A model generated the notes under the pieces. That model saw only the letters and a list, made by a program, of their open reading frames with translations. It made no database searches and was not told the origin of the DNA. Of a stretch of DNA of 64,000 nt, positions 26,126-39,400 are shown one piece after another. How positions within the stretch are numbered: position 1 is the first letter of the stretch; each line of letters opens with the position of its first letter. Origin of the DNA: Apostichopus japonicus (lineage: Eukaryota; Echinodermata; Holothuroidea; Aspidochirotida; Stichopodidae). The position numbers and the translations under genes are program-made. The stretch spans positions 6,899,501-6,963,500 of the forward strand of contig NC_092572.1 of NCBI RefSeq assembly GCF_037975245.1, written 5' to 3'.

Positions 26126-27458
26126 CGTTACACCATGTATATAAATTTGAAACGGTCATAATTTGGAACAGGGACAAACTACACTGTTAAAAAATACAGT
26201 TATTTTACGTGCGAATTTCACCGTAAATTTAACGGTGATTGTTTTAAAAAGATAACGAAAATTAGAGCCGAAAAATGTAGCAACCAAATGCAAAGCGCTG
26301 CTTAACTTCACGTGAAGAAATAAGATCAGTTTTACTTTGTAGTGTCATAATGCCTGTTTTTGTTTATGATGGAGTAAGGGAGTTGGGCAGGATCTTAAGT
26401 GAAATAAATTGCTGATTTTTATTTTAAGTTAAGATAATAATCTACATTTTGATTTTAAACAAAAACTTATTTTCCTCTTGATATAACCAAAAGGTTTATG
26501 TTTTTTTTCTTCTCTGTTTATATGTATACATATATTAATATGTATATTGCATTGAACTAGCAGTGACAATAAGACCTCTTCAATCTGTGTTCTTAGTTAG
26601 TGTTTATTTATTCTCGCAAAATTATAAGGAAATGTCTTAAATTAAAGTTGGTAGCGTTTTTGAAAAGGATAGTCGAAAGGAGAAATATAATTTTTGACTG
26701 CTAAAAAATGGACCGACATGTTCATACCAGGGAGTTGTTCCATAACAACTCCCTGGTATGAACAGCCTAGTGTATCTTTCTATTTCACAAAGCTATTTTG
26801 CCGTATCTATTTGCTGTACTGCCCAGAGAATGCCCCCGGCAACGCTTTCGATTGATGATAGGTTTGTATCGGACAGATCCTCGGGCATATAAAATACAGT
26901 GGGCAAGCACATTCGTGGTAGGCACAAACGGACTCATGGAGGCATGTATAGTTTGCACGCGAGAAAATGAGTATTACAAACGACTTGGCCAGGATATATC
27001 CTTGTGCATGCATTTCCACATAGCGTTTTTGTGGTATTAATTATTGAAGTTGTCATATTAAACTCTTAGTGAACTTGAAGCAAACAGGTGTTACGTCATA
27101 CATTGAAAATAGACTGACCTGTTTCGCTTGATTTCTCACTTGCAGATCTGACCTTTGATTAGATAAAAGTCTAGATTTAACTATTAAGAGAGTATGAAGT
27201 TGACGGTATGCTTGTAACTGTAGCGAAGGCTATTCACACTGAGGTTGAGCCCAAGTGTGGAGTAAAAAAAAAAATAGATTCTAAATTTTGAAAGGGAAAT
27301 AATGAAACAAATTTATCTAGCAGGCGCGTAGCAAGTGAGCGAATATGCCAAATTGTTGTCCCCATTTTAAGAATCGGGGAATTAAAAGTTGAAATTTGAT
27401 ATGACTTTGTATGACACCGTATATGCTCTTCCCTCTGTTAAGAATTTGAAGGAGGAAT
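26126..27458. other. Non-coding stretch with a 21-bp perfect hairpin
   Basis: No gene recognised; the 80-residue open frame at 26798-27040 resembles nothing known. A hairpin at 26719-26764 is listed separately. Confidence 0.45.
26719..26764. repeat. Perfect 21-bp inverted repeat, 4-base loop
   Basis: Arms 26719-26739 and 26744-26764 are exact complements around the loop CCAT; the core is CCAGGGAGTTGTT. One arm motif (CCATAACAACTCCCTGG) also occurs at about 24894-24910 inside repeat C copy 1, where copy 2 lacks it. Confidence 0.9.
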
Positions 27459-27534
27459 GGGAAGGGGAAGGGGAAGGGGAAGGGGGAGGGGAAGGGGAAG
27501 GGGAAGGGGAAGGGGAAGGGGAAAACTGTTTGTT
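27459..27534. repeat. GGGGAA microsatellite
   Basis: About 12 units of GGGGAA. The minus-strand Phe/Pro frame across it is an artefact. Confidence 0.95.
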
Positions 27535-27954
27535 CGGTAAGGGGGCCTAGATGCAAATTATAACTATCACTTCTGTGATTTGCACTACATTTGCCATGGT
27601 GAATACGGCTTTATACATTCGTGTGGAAGTTTTTGCCGTCCCCATTTCGTTCCTGAAAATTTATGGAGAGGGGATTTTGTCCACCTGCCCGCCTCCCCTC
27701 TGGCTAGTGATATTTCTATATGACATCACGCTACTTACAACTCACTTCTTGGTTCACAAACGTGTCAACGTCAAATGCTGTGTTGTATCTCGTTGACAGT
27801 ACGTATAAAATGAATGTAAATTTTATCAGAATGCTTATAGGTTAGATTATGTTGCCCTTTAAACTAGTCATTAGCTTTTAATTTGTAATATCATTTGAAC
27901 GGGCTTCGTCAATAAAATATATAACTATATATGCTGGTATACAATTCTATTGGA

Positions 27955-28310
27955 CCGTAATATTAAAAATAATTATAATATAATTGTTATCATAATGTAT
28001 CATTGTACCATGTAATACTACATGCAACAATATTATTGTGGATGTTCTGTATTATATTATTATGATACAATGTTATTGTATGATACTGTGAAACGGGTAA
28101 TACTATATGCAACAATATTATTATGGATGTGCTTTATTATATAATTATGATACAATATTATTGTGGATGTTTTGTATGATATTATTATGATACAATATTT
28201 ATGTATGATACTATATATGTGAAACAGGTCATACTATATTCAACAATATTGATGTTTTGTATTTTATTATTATGATACAATATTATTGTGTGATACTAAT
28301 GTGAAACGGG
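27955..28310. repeat. AT-rich tandem repeat with GATACAATATTATTGT
   Basis: Units contain TATTATTATGATACAATATTAT..GTGATACT..GTGAAACGGGTAA, repeated about three to four times with indels. Confidence 0.7.
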
Positions 28311-28837
28311 TAAACTGAGGCGTGTTGCGCAAACAACCATTGTTATCGATTTATATCACAAATAACCGGATAAAAAACCCAACCAATCTGGTCGGACATG
28401 CGCACTGGCAAATCCATTCAACACAATACGAGATATACGGTACACAAGCATTGTACCCTGTTCTGTTGTTGTCTTAATTATCGTTATGAACTCACAGTCC
28501 TATACGACAGCTGCATAACACTGGTCGTTGTATTGTCAAAGGTAAGTCTCTGATTTATATAACTTCCTTACGAGATGTTTTATGTTTAAAAATGTTGTTA
28601 AGATCTTTAATTCAATTTGTTTATTTGCATTAAAAAAGTAATATAGATATATATTTATACTTTCTGTTGTTAATTAAATGGTGACGGTCAGGTCAGGTCA
28701 GGTCGTAGAACATATATCCTAAATGGGCGATACGCCGAGAAAGATGTGACCATAACGTGGAGGGGTATAGGACCAGAATGAAGAACGAAATTCTTCAGAG
28801 ATGTCTCGATTCTTCACACAGTAATGTCTGTTCCCGC

Positions 28838-29060
28838 GGAGTGTTAGCTCAGTGGTCAACGCCGGTGCCTTTCAATCATAAGGTCCCCGGTTCGAGTCAC
28901 TCCCAGATTAATGTATGTCGTCCAGTTACAGAGTTGTTGACAATTCATAGTTATGGACGTTAAATATGAATGTAAGAGACTGGCTTCGGTCAGCTTGCGG
29001 CTTTGATAAGCCAATGAGGCTTCTTCGCCAGTTCCTGCTTGCAAGAGGATCTAAAATACA
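28838..29060 (+). mobile_element. tRNA-derived SINE A, copy 2
   Basis: GGAGTGTTAGCTCAGTGG head with A box, B box GGTTCGAGTCACTCC, shared body (GACTGGCTTCGGTCAGCTTG, TGATAAGCCAATGAGGCTTC) and 3' end CTGCTTGCAAGAGGATCTAA, followed by a short irregular ACA/CAT tail. Best intact copy in the window. Confidence 0.88.
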
Positions 29061-29907
29061 AATGCATACAGTTGCATACATGATAACCGCCACCAGGAAA
29101 GGAATATATCCCCGTTAAGTCTCTCGTTCACCTCTATAGTTATACCCGAGGGATAGGATCTGCAGTGGCACATCAGCCCTATCTTTATGGGTTTGCTCGT
29201 ACGAAGATCTCCTAGATAGGCAATTACAACTACTAACTAAATTCAATATATATACGGCGGTGGTCTTCCCCAAGTAGTTATTTTGTTGACGAGACTATAA
29301 ACACCACTTCAACTCGGTGACCCCTCATCGCACCCACAATTACCCCTCCCCGCTCCCCTATTATATTCAAGAAGCAGTTACTTCCGTGATGGGTGCGTAA
29401 AGTCATATTTCTAAACCAGGAGGTGAGTGGGTGAGGGGGGGGGGGGGCTAGTTGAAAATAAAGTAATTTAACGTACAGAGTGCCTAACTAACTAACTGCC
29501 ATTATAATATATGTTTGTATATCATAATAACGTCTGCCATATAGGCCTAGCGTACATGTATAACGGTGATAGGTTTTATTCGTCGTTACCACGGTTGTTA
29601 CGTGTTATATACCATAATTTTGTCCGTACAGATTTCGTTATCAACCAGCTCATGTTTATGAAAATATTTCAACTGATTCATAGTCACTTGAATATTACTG
29701 TACTGAATATTTATACCACGTAGTGACACGGATATGCATATAGAGGTAATGTATAGAATATTGTACCCTCATATGTTTGGACAATTTTTCAACTGTAGAG
29801 TTGGTGGTGTCACTGGTGTGGAAATCTTATCTGAGCAATGAATCTCATGTACAGTACGATTTGAGATAACGGCGAACGAATTTGATTTTGCGAAATTGCT
29901 TAAAGGA

Positions 29908-29910
<3 letters not shown>

Positions 29911-29965
<55 letters not shown>

Positions 29966-30039
29966 GGATGGATGGATGGATGGATGGATGGATGGATGGA
30001 TGGATGGACGGACGGACGGACGGACGGACGGACGGACGG
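29911..30039. repeat. Three-zone tetranucleotide array GATA, then GATG, then GACG
   Basis: An uninterrupted tract changes register-perfectly from (GATA)n at 29911 to (GATG)n at about 29963, then (GACG)n at about 30006-30039. The minus-strand Ser/Pro/Ile frame is repeat-driven. Confidence 0.95.
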
Positions 30040-30328
30040 TTCGAAACCAATAGCGAATTAGGTTGTCATTCCATCGTAGACCTTGCCACCTATATCGAAC
30101 GCTGCTAGTTCTGTTTGGTGACTGCCTATATTAAGTTGCTTAAACTAGAGATCAATCATGACGTCACTTCATGACGTCTCTATCTTCTCCCTTTAAAGTT
30201 TCTTAACTACAGCCAAACCACCACCTATGCCCGCAGTGAAGAAGTGTTAAAGACCCACTCATAATAAAAACACGGGAGCTGACTGAGGAGGACAAAGTGC
30301 GACCCAAAAGCTATAATCGAGCCGTGAT

Positions 30329-30461
30329 ATGGCTTACAGTGGTCACCGAGTTGTGTTGTCGATATCGCGATATATATCGCAATATCAAGATACCAAGCTT
30401 ACTATACTGGTGTTGGCGTGTATTATCGGTTTCATCGACGAGACGCTCATGACCATACCAA
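30329..30461 (+). CDS. SLC18-like exon 1 (start, TM1)
   Basis: ATG at 30329 opens MAYSGHRVVLSISRY, then TM1 with TKLTILVLACIIGFIDETL including Asp37. Donor GTAAG at 30462, phase 1. It is the only ATG that keeps a short cytoplasmic N-terminus before TM1. Confidence 0.85.
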
Positions 30462-33400
30462 GTAAGAAATCTTTGATGATGAAAACATTTTGATTTATGG
30501 TTGTATGTTATGTATCTTGCGTCATTGGATGGACCTGTATAGGTGAAAGGTAAGTTATAATAGTGATGCATCAACAAGTAAATTATTTTTGTCTTTTTTG
30601 TGTCTACTCATTTAAAAACAAGAACAAATTAAAAACGTGTCATTTTAAGGTTATTTACATATTAGGTTATCTTTGAACAGATATGGTTGACCTCATGATT
30701 TATACGGCGATTTATAAGTGTTCTGCCAAGGAGGTTAGTTGTGAATATCAATGGGCCCGGCACATGTGTGAAATCGGAGAGGGGGGGGGGTCGGGGACAG
30801 GGGCGGGGATGGGTACTCGGTTTGGGTGGGGTGAATAACAATGTTCAATAGTGGTGCTTTAGTTCAATATTAAGTAGTGTTGGTGTTGATGTTAGTGCTG
30901 GTGATTAAATTGCCTCCTGCGCCAATAAAAGTCATCGCTATCAAATTTACTTGGACCACTTCTTCCCTCCCCGGTATCGAGGCCATGTATTTGTTTGTTT
31001 ATGTGCATTGATATTTACATAAAAGAATGTCCATGATATTGTTTGCTTATATGTATAATGTTGATGCAACTTCCATACACGGGTCAGAAAAATGAATGAT
31101 GGTGGATGTACAGTGCATACACGTATCGAAGATAATGTCTAGCCTACGTATAGAGTGCGGTATAACAGTTAAAACTCCAAGCAGATTGGTAGCGTGAGTA
31201 CAATGTCCCAAGTACGAATACACTCACACGAGTTCAGAAATATTGTACTCGAGCACGTGTACAATATATGAATACGATCTGTATATAGTCTGGTAAGTTC
31301 AAGTAAGTTATGTATTTTAGATCCTCCTGCAAGCAGGAACTCACGAAAAAGCCTCATTGGCTTATCAAAGCCGCAAGCTGACCGAAGTCAGTCTCTTACA
31401 TTCATACTTAACGTCAATGATTAGGAATTGTCAATTGTCAACATCTCTGTAACTATAGACGACATACATTAATCTTGGAGTGACTCGAACCGGGGACCTC
31501 ATGATTGGAAGGCACCGGCGTTAACCACTGAGCTAACACCCCAGTTATAATCAGTCAGTTTGCATAGGCCTATATTAATCTGTAAAATATCTCTCTTTCT
31601 TGTAGTTCCCATACTCCCAAATTTATTCCTTGAGAAATGTCAATCTGCGTTAGCCAACTCGCATTTAAACTTGATCAACAACACGCAGTATAGAGATGAC
31701 CAGGTTATTTGTTCTGAAGAACTCAGTACGGAGTTAAATATGCTCTGCAGTGCGGAAGATACAGAATACGATAAATGGACGATCGCTTACATCATAGACG
31801 AATCCAATCAAATCTGTCGTACGACCTACGTAGATGATGACGTATGTATGACATCATTACACAATATATCCATACCGACCAATCAAAACACGGAATGCTA
31901 CGAGATACCACTGACAGCAGAAATATGTAGAGAATGGAAGGTATGTGAGAAACAGTTGAACGTCCAAGTTGGTGTCATTCTCTCTTCCAAGTTCTTGATG
32001 AGGATCGTACTCAGCCCTCTGTTGGCGGTCCTTCCAAAATAGTAAGTATAAAGAAAAACTTTAAATCTAAGTAGCCAAGCAAGAGGAGACAACATCTAGT
32101 TATGTTTTCTATAGTTTTAATGGTATCCTACAATGTGCGAATATTACATAGCTTGGTCACATTGACACATAGTTTCACCCTATACATCACATGCATATCT
32201 AAAATGATTTAGTATCTTGATGTCTTCATGAATATTTTAATATCTTAATGTTTTGATGTATTGGGGTCTAACACGTCTTGACGTCATAAAGTTGTGACGT
32301 CATATATTCGTGACGTCATGAAGAAGTCTTCACATTTTAATGTCATAATATCCTGACGTCTTGACGATGTTTTAATGTAGCCTGTAATAATGTCATGACC
32401 ACATAATGTCTTGATTTATTCATGTCCCAACTTCTCGGAAGTCCCAACAACTCTATCCCTTGAAGTCGTGGTGTGTTTGATGTCTTGAATGCTCGATGTA
32501 GCAATCAATGTTTCACGTCGTATTGTCTGGATAAATGAATTGATGCAATGAGATATGAATTAATATTCATAATATTCATGGTTACTATTCTTTTTTATTA
32601 TTTAGCACTGGCTTTCTTCCAGTTTGTAAAGTAGGAGTTACAATGGGGCTTATTTCGTGTGCAGGTAAATAAACTTTATTATAATTAATTAATATAATTC
32701 ATAAATATAGTTTGTTATTAATATTAAAATGGAAATAATTATTAAGATAACACTGAAGAAACTGATATGTGACGTTTTCGTCAAGAGGTAAATATCTGAA
32801 TATCACAAAATAAAAGTGTTATGTTTTAATATTAAACTAACGTTTTAAAGTTGGTATATGTTGTACTGCTATAGCGATAGAGTGAATGTATAAAACAAGC
32901 TACGTGAATACCATTTGTGGCTCTAATGACTTCTAGAATACTTCCAACTGACTAAGACCCAACGGAACTCGTCACCTAGTTTTCGATTATTTTTTATTAT
33001 GATTTATACTATATTATTCTACTTATAGTTGTTTATATTTTTGGGGCCTTGGGGAAGATTATCTTTAGGCTAACCGAGTATACCCTTTTAATGTTAATTA
33101 AAATAAATATTTGTGAAGAGCAAATATAGTCTAACAAACTTGCATATTGCCTGCAAATTCGCAGTATTGCAGTGCACGCGGAGTGCTTGCAGTATTAGGA
33201 AGAACTTTACAAATACGCAGTATTGTAGTGCAAGCGCGCAGAGAGCTTGCAGTATTTAGGGTGAACTTTGCAAATACGCAGTATTGTAGTGCGCATGGAG
33301 TGCTTGCAGTATTATGAAGAACTATGCAGTTGTTCAAGGTGTGCACGCGCACTACGATAATGATCACAGCACACTGACATTCAATGAACACACACACATC

Positions 33401-36400
33401 GGACCGATCCCTTAGTTAAGGTCACCTGCAAAATTACTCGGCCGTGATTGGTTACATCATTTATTAAGCCTGGGCAGTGAACCGGAACCGATGCACACTG
33501 CTAACTACCAGTCGGAAAACGCTGCATGGTCAGTTTAAGCCGACCGAAGCCGAATAAGTCGTAGTCTTCAACACACTCACACTGCCCGACTATCCACCAT
33601 TTTCTACGTTACGACGGTTGGGTCGTGATCAGTCAGGCAGTATTCGGCTGGCTTAACGTAATCCCCCTATCCCCTTCTCGCACCCCTCCCCGTGACTATA
33701 CTTGAATAGTCAACTATTAATCCATTGGTTTCCTTTCAGTCTATACAGTATCTACACAGTTTCATTTCATCCTGACTGCCAGATTAATTCACGGTGTTTC
33801 CGCAACTCTATTAACTGTTGGAAGTGAGTTTTGGTTTTGTATTTTATTTTATTTTTTTATTTTGTTTTATTTTATTTTTATTGTAATTTATGTATCATCA
33901 CTTTTTTTACTCTCCTATTTGTAAATTGTATTTTTATGCTAAATTATACTGGAATAATAGCTTGTTTATGGCATGGTTTTGTTTGTATTCACTACTGTTT
34001 TATGTTTACTGTCGACGGGAAATTATTATCCGTTTCTTGTTTTCTGAAATGGACAATAAAGTTATCTATCTATCTGTCTATAAAGGAAAATGAAAACTGA
34101 ATGATTCATGCAAAATGTAGTAACATAGATATGATGTATTATTGTCTCCAACGTTCAAAACCTGAAGCATATATCCTTCTGCTTCATAAATCAAAGAATT
34201 ACAATGCAATAGATTATAATCGGAGGGCACAGTGAGGGTACCTGTACATTTTTCTTCCAGCTAGATATTGAATTACAATTAGTTCATATTTTAACTATCT
34301 GTGAATTAAGGTATTCAGACATCATACTATTGACTTAATGTATATAAGCTCGCATGTATACGTAACGTTATTGGCTCAGGTCGCTGTATACTAATTAGCA
34401 TTTCAGTTATTGTCACTTTAAGATTAAGTAAATATTGTTGCAAGAAACAAACGTTTACGGTAGTTTTATTTCCTTCTTGGAGTGTTTATAATATATATGA
34501 TTGCAATACATTTATTTCTACGCTTTGCATTGACATTTCCACCCAGTTGGGACAATTTTATTTTCTATACTGCATGTAATGTCATGTTCCAATTCAAAGT
34601 ATTCGTAGTGTTAGTCAGTATGAGCAGTATGAATATCATGTTTCTATCAGATAAAGGTTAGGAACTGTTTGTACTGTCAATATGAGTGTTTTGAAGCATG
34701 AAATGGGAGGAAATCTTAGAGAGGTATTAGCATTAGAAACCTGTCCCCAACTGGCTGGAAATTATTCCGGCAATGTTCATTATGACTGTCTGTAACATCA
34801 ATTCAGATAGAATAGACAACAATATGAGAATCATCACGTTGTATATTTTGTATATTTGTACGTTTGTATACGTTTGTATATTTGCACGTTTGTACGTTTG
34901 TACTTTTGTACATTTTAACGTTTGTACGTTTGTACATTTATACGTTTCGATATTTGTATATTTGTACATTTGTACGTTTGTATATTTGTACATTCGTTTA
35001 TTCGTTTAATCGTTCATTTCTTTATTATTTTATTCGTTTATTCGTTCATTCGTTTATTTGTTTATTCTTTTAATCGTTTATTTGTTTATTCGTATATTCG
35101 TTCTAGTGGGTGGACTACTAAACTACTCTTTTAGAGAAGATGATAACCAAAGAGGAATCGCAATTGCAATGAAGATCAGCTTCATGGCTCTCGGTTCAGT
35201 CGGTTCGTAGTCCATCATTTTTTTTAAATGAACATTTCTGTTAATAATTATAATCTCGAATGCATAGAGTACGATATTATTTCATTCATAGCTCATATTT
35301 CGTTTTGTTTTACTCAAGCTACTATTCAATTCATACATCTTAACCAATTAATAAATCTAAGCCACCTCCCTATTGATGTTATATTCTTCTTCGTTTTGTT
35401 ACTGATAAACATCCTGATAATCACAATGATTTCCGCTTTGTTTTCTCATTTAATTATTCTATAGTTGGCCCACCGTTCGGTGGATTATTCTACTATCTCT
35501 ATGGTAACTTTGCACCGTACACCATCTTGGCAACGGTTTATGTTCTCTATTTCGGTAAGCTTATATTTCTGGGGATAAGTTTGACTTTACTACTACATGA
35601 TATGATGTGATCTTTAATTGAGAGCAAAGCCTCGGGGATAAGTATAAACTTCATGAAATGCCATCAAGATTTGTCAGAAGTTTTATAGAGTCCCAATACC
35701 GCAGTGGTTGGGGGGAGGGGGTGTTGTCATTACCCACCCCAACAGTATACTTTGTACACCTCTGAAAATTGGTCTGATTCATGCCCCGACCCCCCCCCCC
35801 ACCTCTCCTCCTCCACCGATCCTCTATCTTGAAAATGTGATGGGACGACCTTGTCTCTGAAAACTCTCGAAAGAGTTTGACCCCCCCCCCCCCCAACCGA
35901 CAGGGGTTCAACGAAACCATTTCATTCCACATTTACTTTTTTTTCAGTATGCTTTCGTTAATATGCTTATTGATATTTCAGAATGACTGATATCAATCGA
36001 TTTCCATATGTTGGGTTCACTGATGACCTACATATAGAGTAAAGCAGTATCACTGAACCCGACGATGAAATAATTTCAAATTTACTGAAAGTTTTGGTAT
36101 GTTCTATGTAGTTTTAAAGATCAATTTGCGTCGGCTCACAGTGACTAAATATTAACAGTTCCATGTTTCCAGCAAACACATACATATCGGTGACCTAAGT
36201 TTCAGGTCAGGTAAAGGGAAGTAGCTAAGATGGAAACGTTCCCAGCTGTCAATTTTTCCCTTTTTTACCCCTATTCAACTAAAACATATCAAGACTACAA
36301 TTCTGCCCAATTATATGTGTCCAAGATTTGTACTTTTCTTTTTAAGAAAGATTTCATTAAATCAAACTTGCAGTTTGGGTATTTATAGCAAACCCTATAT

Positions 36401-39400
36401 CTAAGTTTACCAATTTGAAAGGGTTCCTTTGTTACGATATGACTTTCATAATATTTTTTGATACGGTGCATGCAAGTATCATCAAGTCAGAACTGCTGGG
36501 AAATGTTTTGGGTTTCGTTTTCTTATGTCATAACAAACTTACGTCATGTGACGTATTTCCTTTGTCTGCAGGCATTTCCGTCATATTACTGACAGAAAAC
36601 TCGGTGGACGAGTCCATTCAAAATAGCAGTATATTTGATGTGCTAGAATTGCTCCTTGATCCATACATAGCGATATGTACACGTAAGTCAGAAATGGTTC
36701 CAAATGGTAATTTTCTAATGTGATTTGATTGTTCCTTGACCCATACATAGCGATATGTACACGTAAGTCAGAAATGGTTCCAAATGATAATTTTCTAATG
36801 TGATTTGATTGTTCCTTGACCCATACATAGCGATATGTACACGTAAGTCAGAAATGGTAGCACGGTAATTCACTAATGTGATAGAATTGCACTTTGATCC
36901 ATACATAACGATAATTGTATGTACCCGTAAGTCACAGATGATTCGACTAGTGGTTATGTTTAACGTGATAGAATTGATCAATTTGACCTGCAGTTGGGAC
37001 CATTTTTGTCTGTACTGTACTTTCATGTCCCCCTTCAAAGCACTGATACTGACAGTATGGACAGTATCAATATCCTTGTTTCTGTCAGATTAAAGGTTAG
37101 GAACTGTTCATACTGTCAGTACGAGTGCTCTGAGGCATGACATGAGAGGACAGTATAGCGTGGTATTAGCAATTAGAATCAGATTAAAGGTTAGGAACTG
37201 TTCATGCTGTCAGTGCAAGTGCTTTGATGCATGATATGGTAGAATAGTATAGAGTGGTATTGGCATTAGGATCAGATAAAGGTTAGGAACTGTTCATACT
37301 GTCAGTACGAGTGTATTGAAGAATGACATAAGAGGACAGTATAGAGTGATATTAGCAATTAGATTCAGATTAAAGGTTAGGAACTGTTTCATACTGTCAG
37401 TACAAGTGCTTTGATGCATGATATGGTAGAATAGTATAGAGTGGTATTGGCATTAGAATCAGATTAAAGGTTAGGAACTGTTCACACTGTCAGTACGAGT
37501 GTATTGAAGAATGACATAAGAGGACAGTATAGAGTGGTATTAGCATTATTATCGGTGATAGGTTAGGAACTGTTCATACTGTCAGCACGAGTGCTCTGAA
37601 GCATATCTGAGAGGACAGTATAGAGTGGTATTAGCAATTAGAATCAGATAAGGTTAGGAACTGTTCATACTGTCAGTACGACTGTTTTCAAGAATGACAT
37701 GAGAGGACAGTACAGAGTGGTAATAACATTAGAATCGGTGAAAGTTAGAGACTGTTCATTCATACTTAGTAAAGATTCCTAAATCCTATTGGTCCATTCA
37801 GGTCAGCTGACCGTGGTTAATCCTGTGAGTAACGCACGGTAAAATTACGGGGCATCACTTTAATAAATCTTTGGTTATATGTAACCAAAACTGTTTTGTT
37901 TTATGATTTTTCCCCCACACAAATGGTAGTGTATGAATGAACGGGGTTAATCAACGGTCTAGCGTGCGTTACTCACATGATTAATGCACTCCAGGTGTTA
38001 ATGCTATCGCTGGATGCACTCGGGCTCCGCCCTCGTGCATCGCTTGCATTATCCCCCGATCGTGCATTAATCCTGTGAGTAACGCAAGCTAGACCGTTGA
38101 TTAACCCCTTATTCATACTGTCATTACGAGTGTTTTGAAGAATGACATGAGCGGACAGTATAGAGTGGTATTAGCATTAGTATCGGTGAAAAGTTAGGAA
38201 CTGTTCATACTGTCAGTATGAGTGTTTTGAAGAATAACGTGAGCGTACAGAATAGCGTGGTATTAGCAATTAGAATCAATAGATAAAGGTTAGTAACTGT
38301 TCATACTGTCAGTACGAGAGTTTTGGAGCGTGATAAGTGAGGACAGTTACATAAATAGGTCTTATCAATACTAGGAAAGCGCCCAACATGGCTGCAATTT
38401 GAATTAAATAATTACATTGTCATTTGTCTTCATGTCTGTCCAGTTGGATTTGTATTCGCGGGGTGTAGTGTGTCCATTATCGAATCATCGCTTCCTCATT
38501 GGATGATTACCGTGATGTCATCGCCCGCCTGGTTACAGGGTTAGTATAATGACAGCCTATGTTGTTCAGAAAAGGTGATATATACGGCAACATGAAATCA
38601 CCTGTCAAAATAAAAATCAGACGATAGCGTGTAACTTCGAGGCATGCAACTCATATATATTTATACAGACCTAGTTACAATAACCACTGCGTTTCCATTA
38701 CACTGTTGCTCAACTTTCTCCTGTTTTGTTTTTACGTTGTTGCTTTTGGTTAAAGGGAGATTCCGATGGAAAAAGTTGACTGCTCTATGAAAATGCTTGA
38801 ATTTTTTCTGCATCTTTTCGGTCAATTCACAGAGAAAATACAAAATTTTACTCAGATGTATTATTCGTTCTTGTTATGTTATATAATTATTCCAAAACGC
38901 TTGTAAAAAAACATCACTTTATATTTTGATGATATTGAAAGTGTTTCAGCAACTTTTTTACCGGTAAATGAAGGGGAAAAATTGAAATCCTTCTTTCTTT
39001 TGATTAATTTTACTATGTTTTCACACTTTCGATGTTCCTTCGCAATTCTCTCTGATAACAATAATTTTGAAATATGAATACAAATATATTTTCTCATCGT
39101 ATAGGCATTATCTATCTACCCATGGCCGGTGTGGCGGTACCCTGCGGTATATTGGCGGGTTTTGCAGGAACAGCGGTACCACGGTATGTAATTAAATCAT
39201 ATACCTCAAACATACAATTCAAACACGAACAAATGATTTAAAGAAATTTGCTATACTAGAGATGTACATGTATTGTAGGCATATTTGCATTTAGTTACTC
39301 ACTTAGTTACTGACGTATCAAGTAAGACAGTCTCGTATCCCCTTCACCCTCACCCTTATTCTCGGATCAAAATGTATGAAACATTGCATCATTTGAGCAG

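Larger units (their letters stand above)
27535..30328. other. Intergenic stretch before the SLC18-like gene
   Basis: Holds a tandem repeat, a SINE A copy and a three-part tetranucleotide array listed separately. No exon recognised. The promoter of the SLC18-like gene should lie in its right end, but no clear core element is visible. Confidence 0.45.

Noticed and set aside
26798-27040. 80-residue plus-strand frame as a gene
   Set aside because: No recognisable domain, no splice context, and an overlapping frame of similar length on the other strand.
31560-31605. Extending SLC18-like exon 2 upstream to an ATG-like start
   Set aside because: The acceptor at 31605 and the in-phase exon 1 with a VMAT-like TM1 explain the start better.
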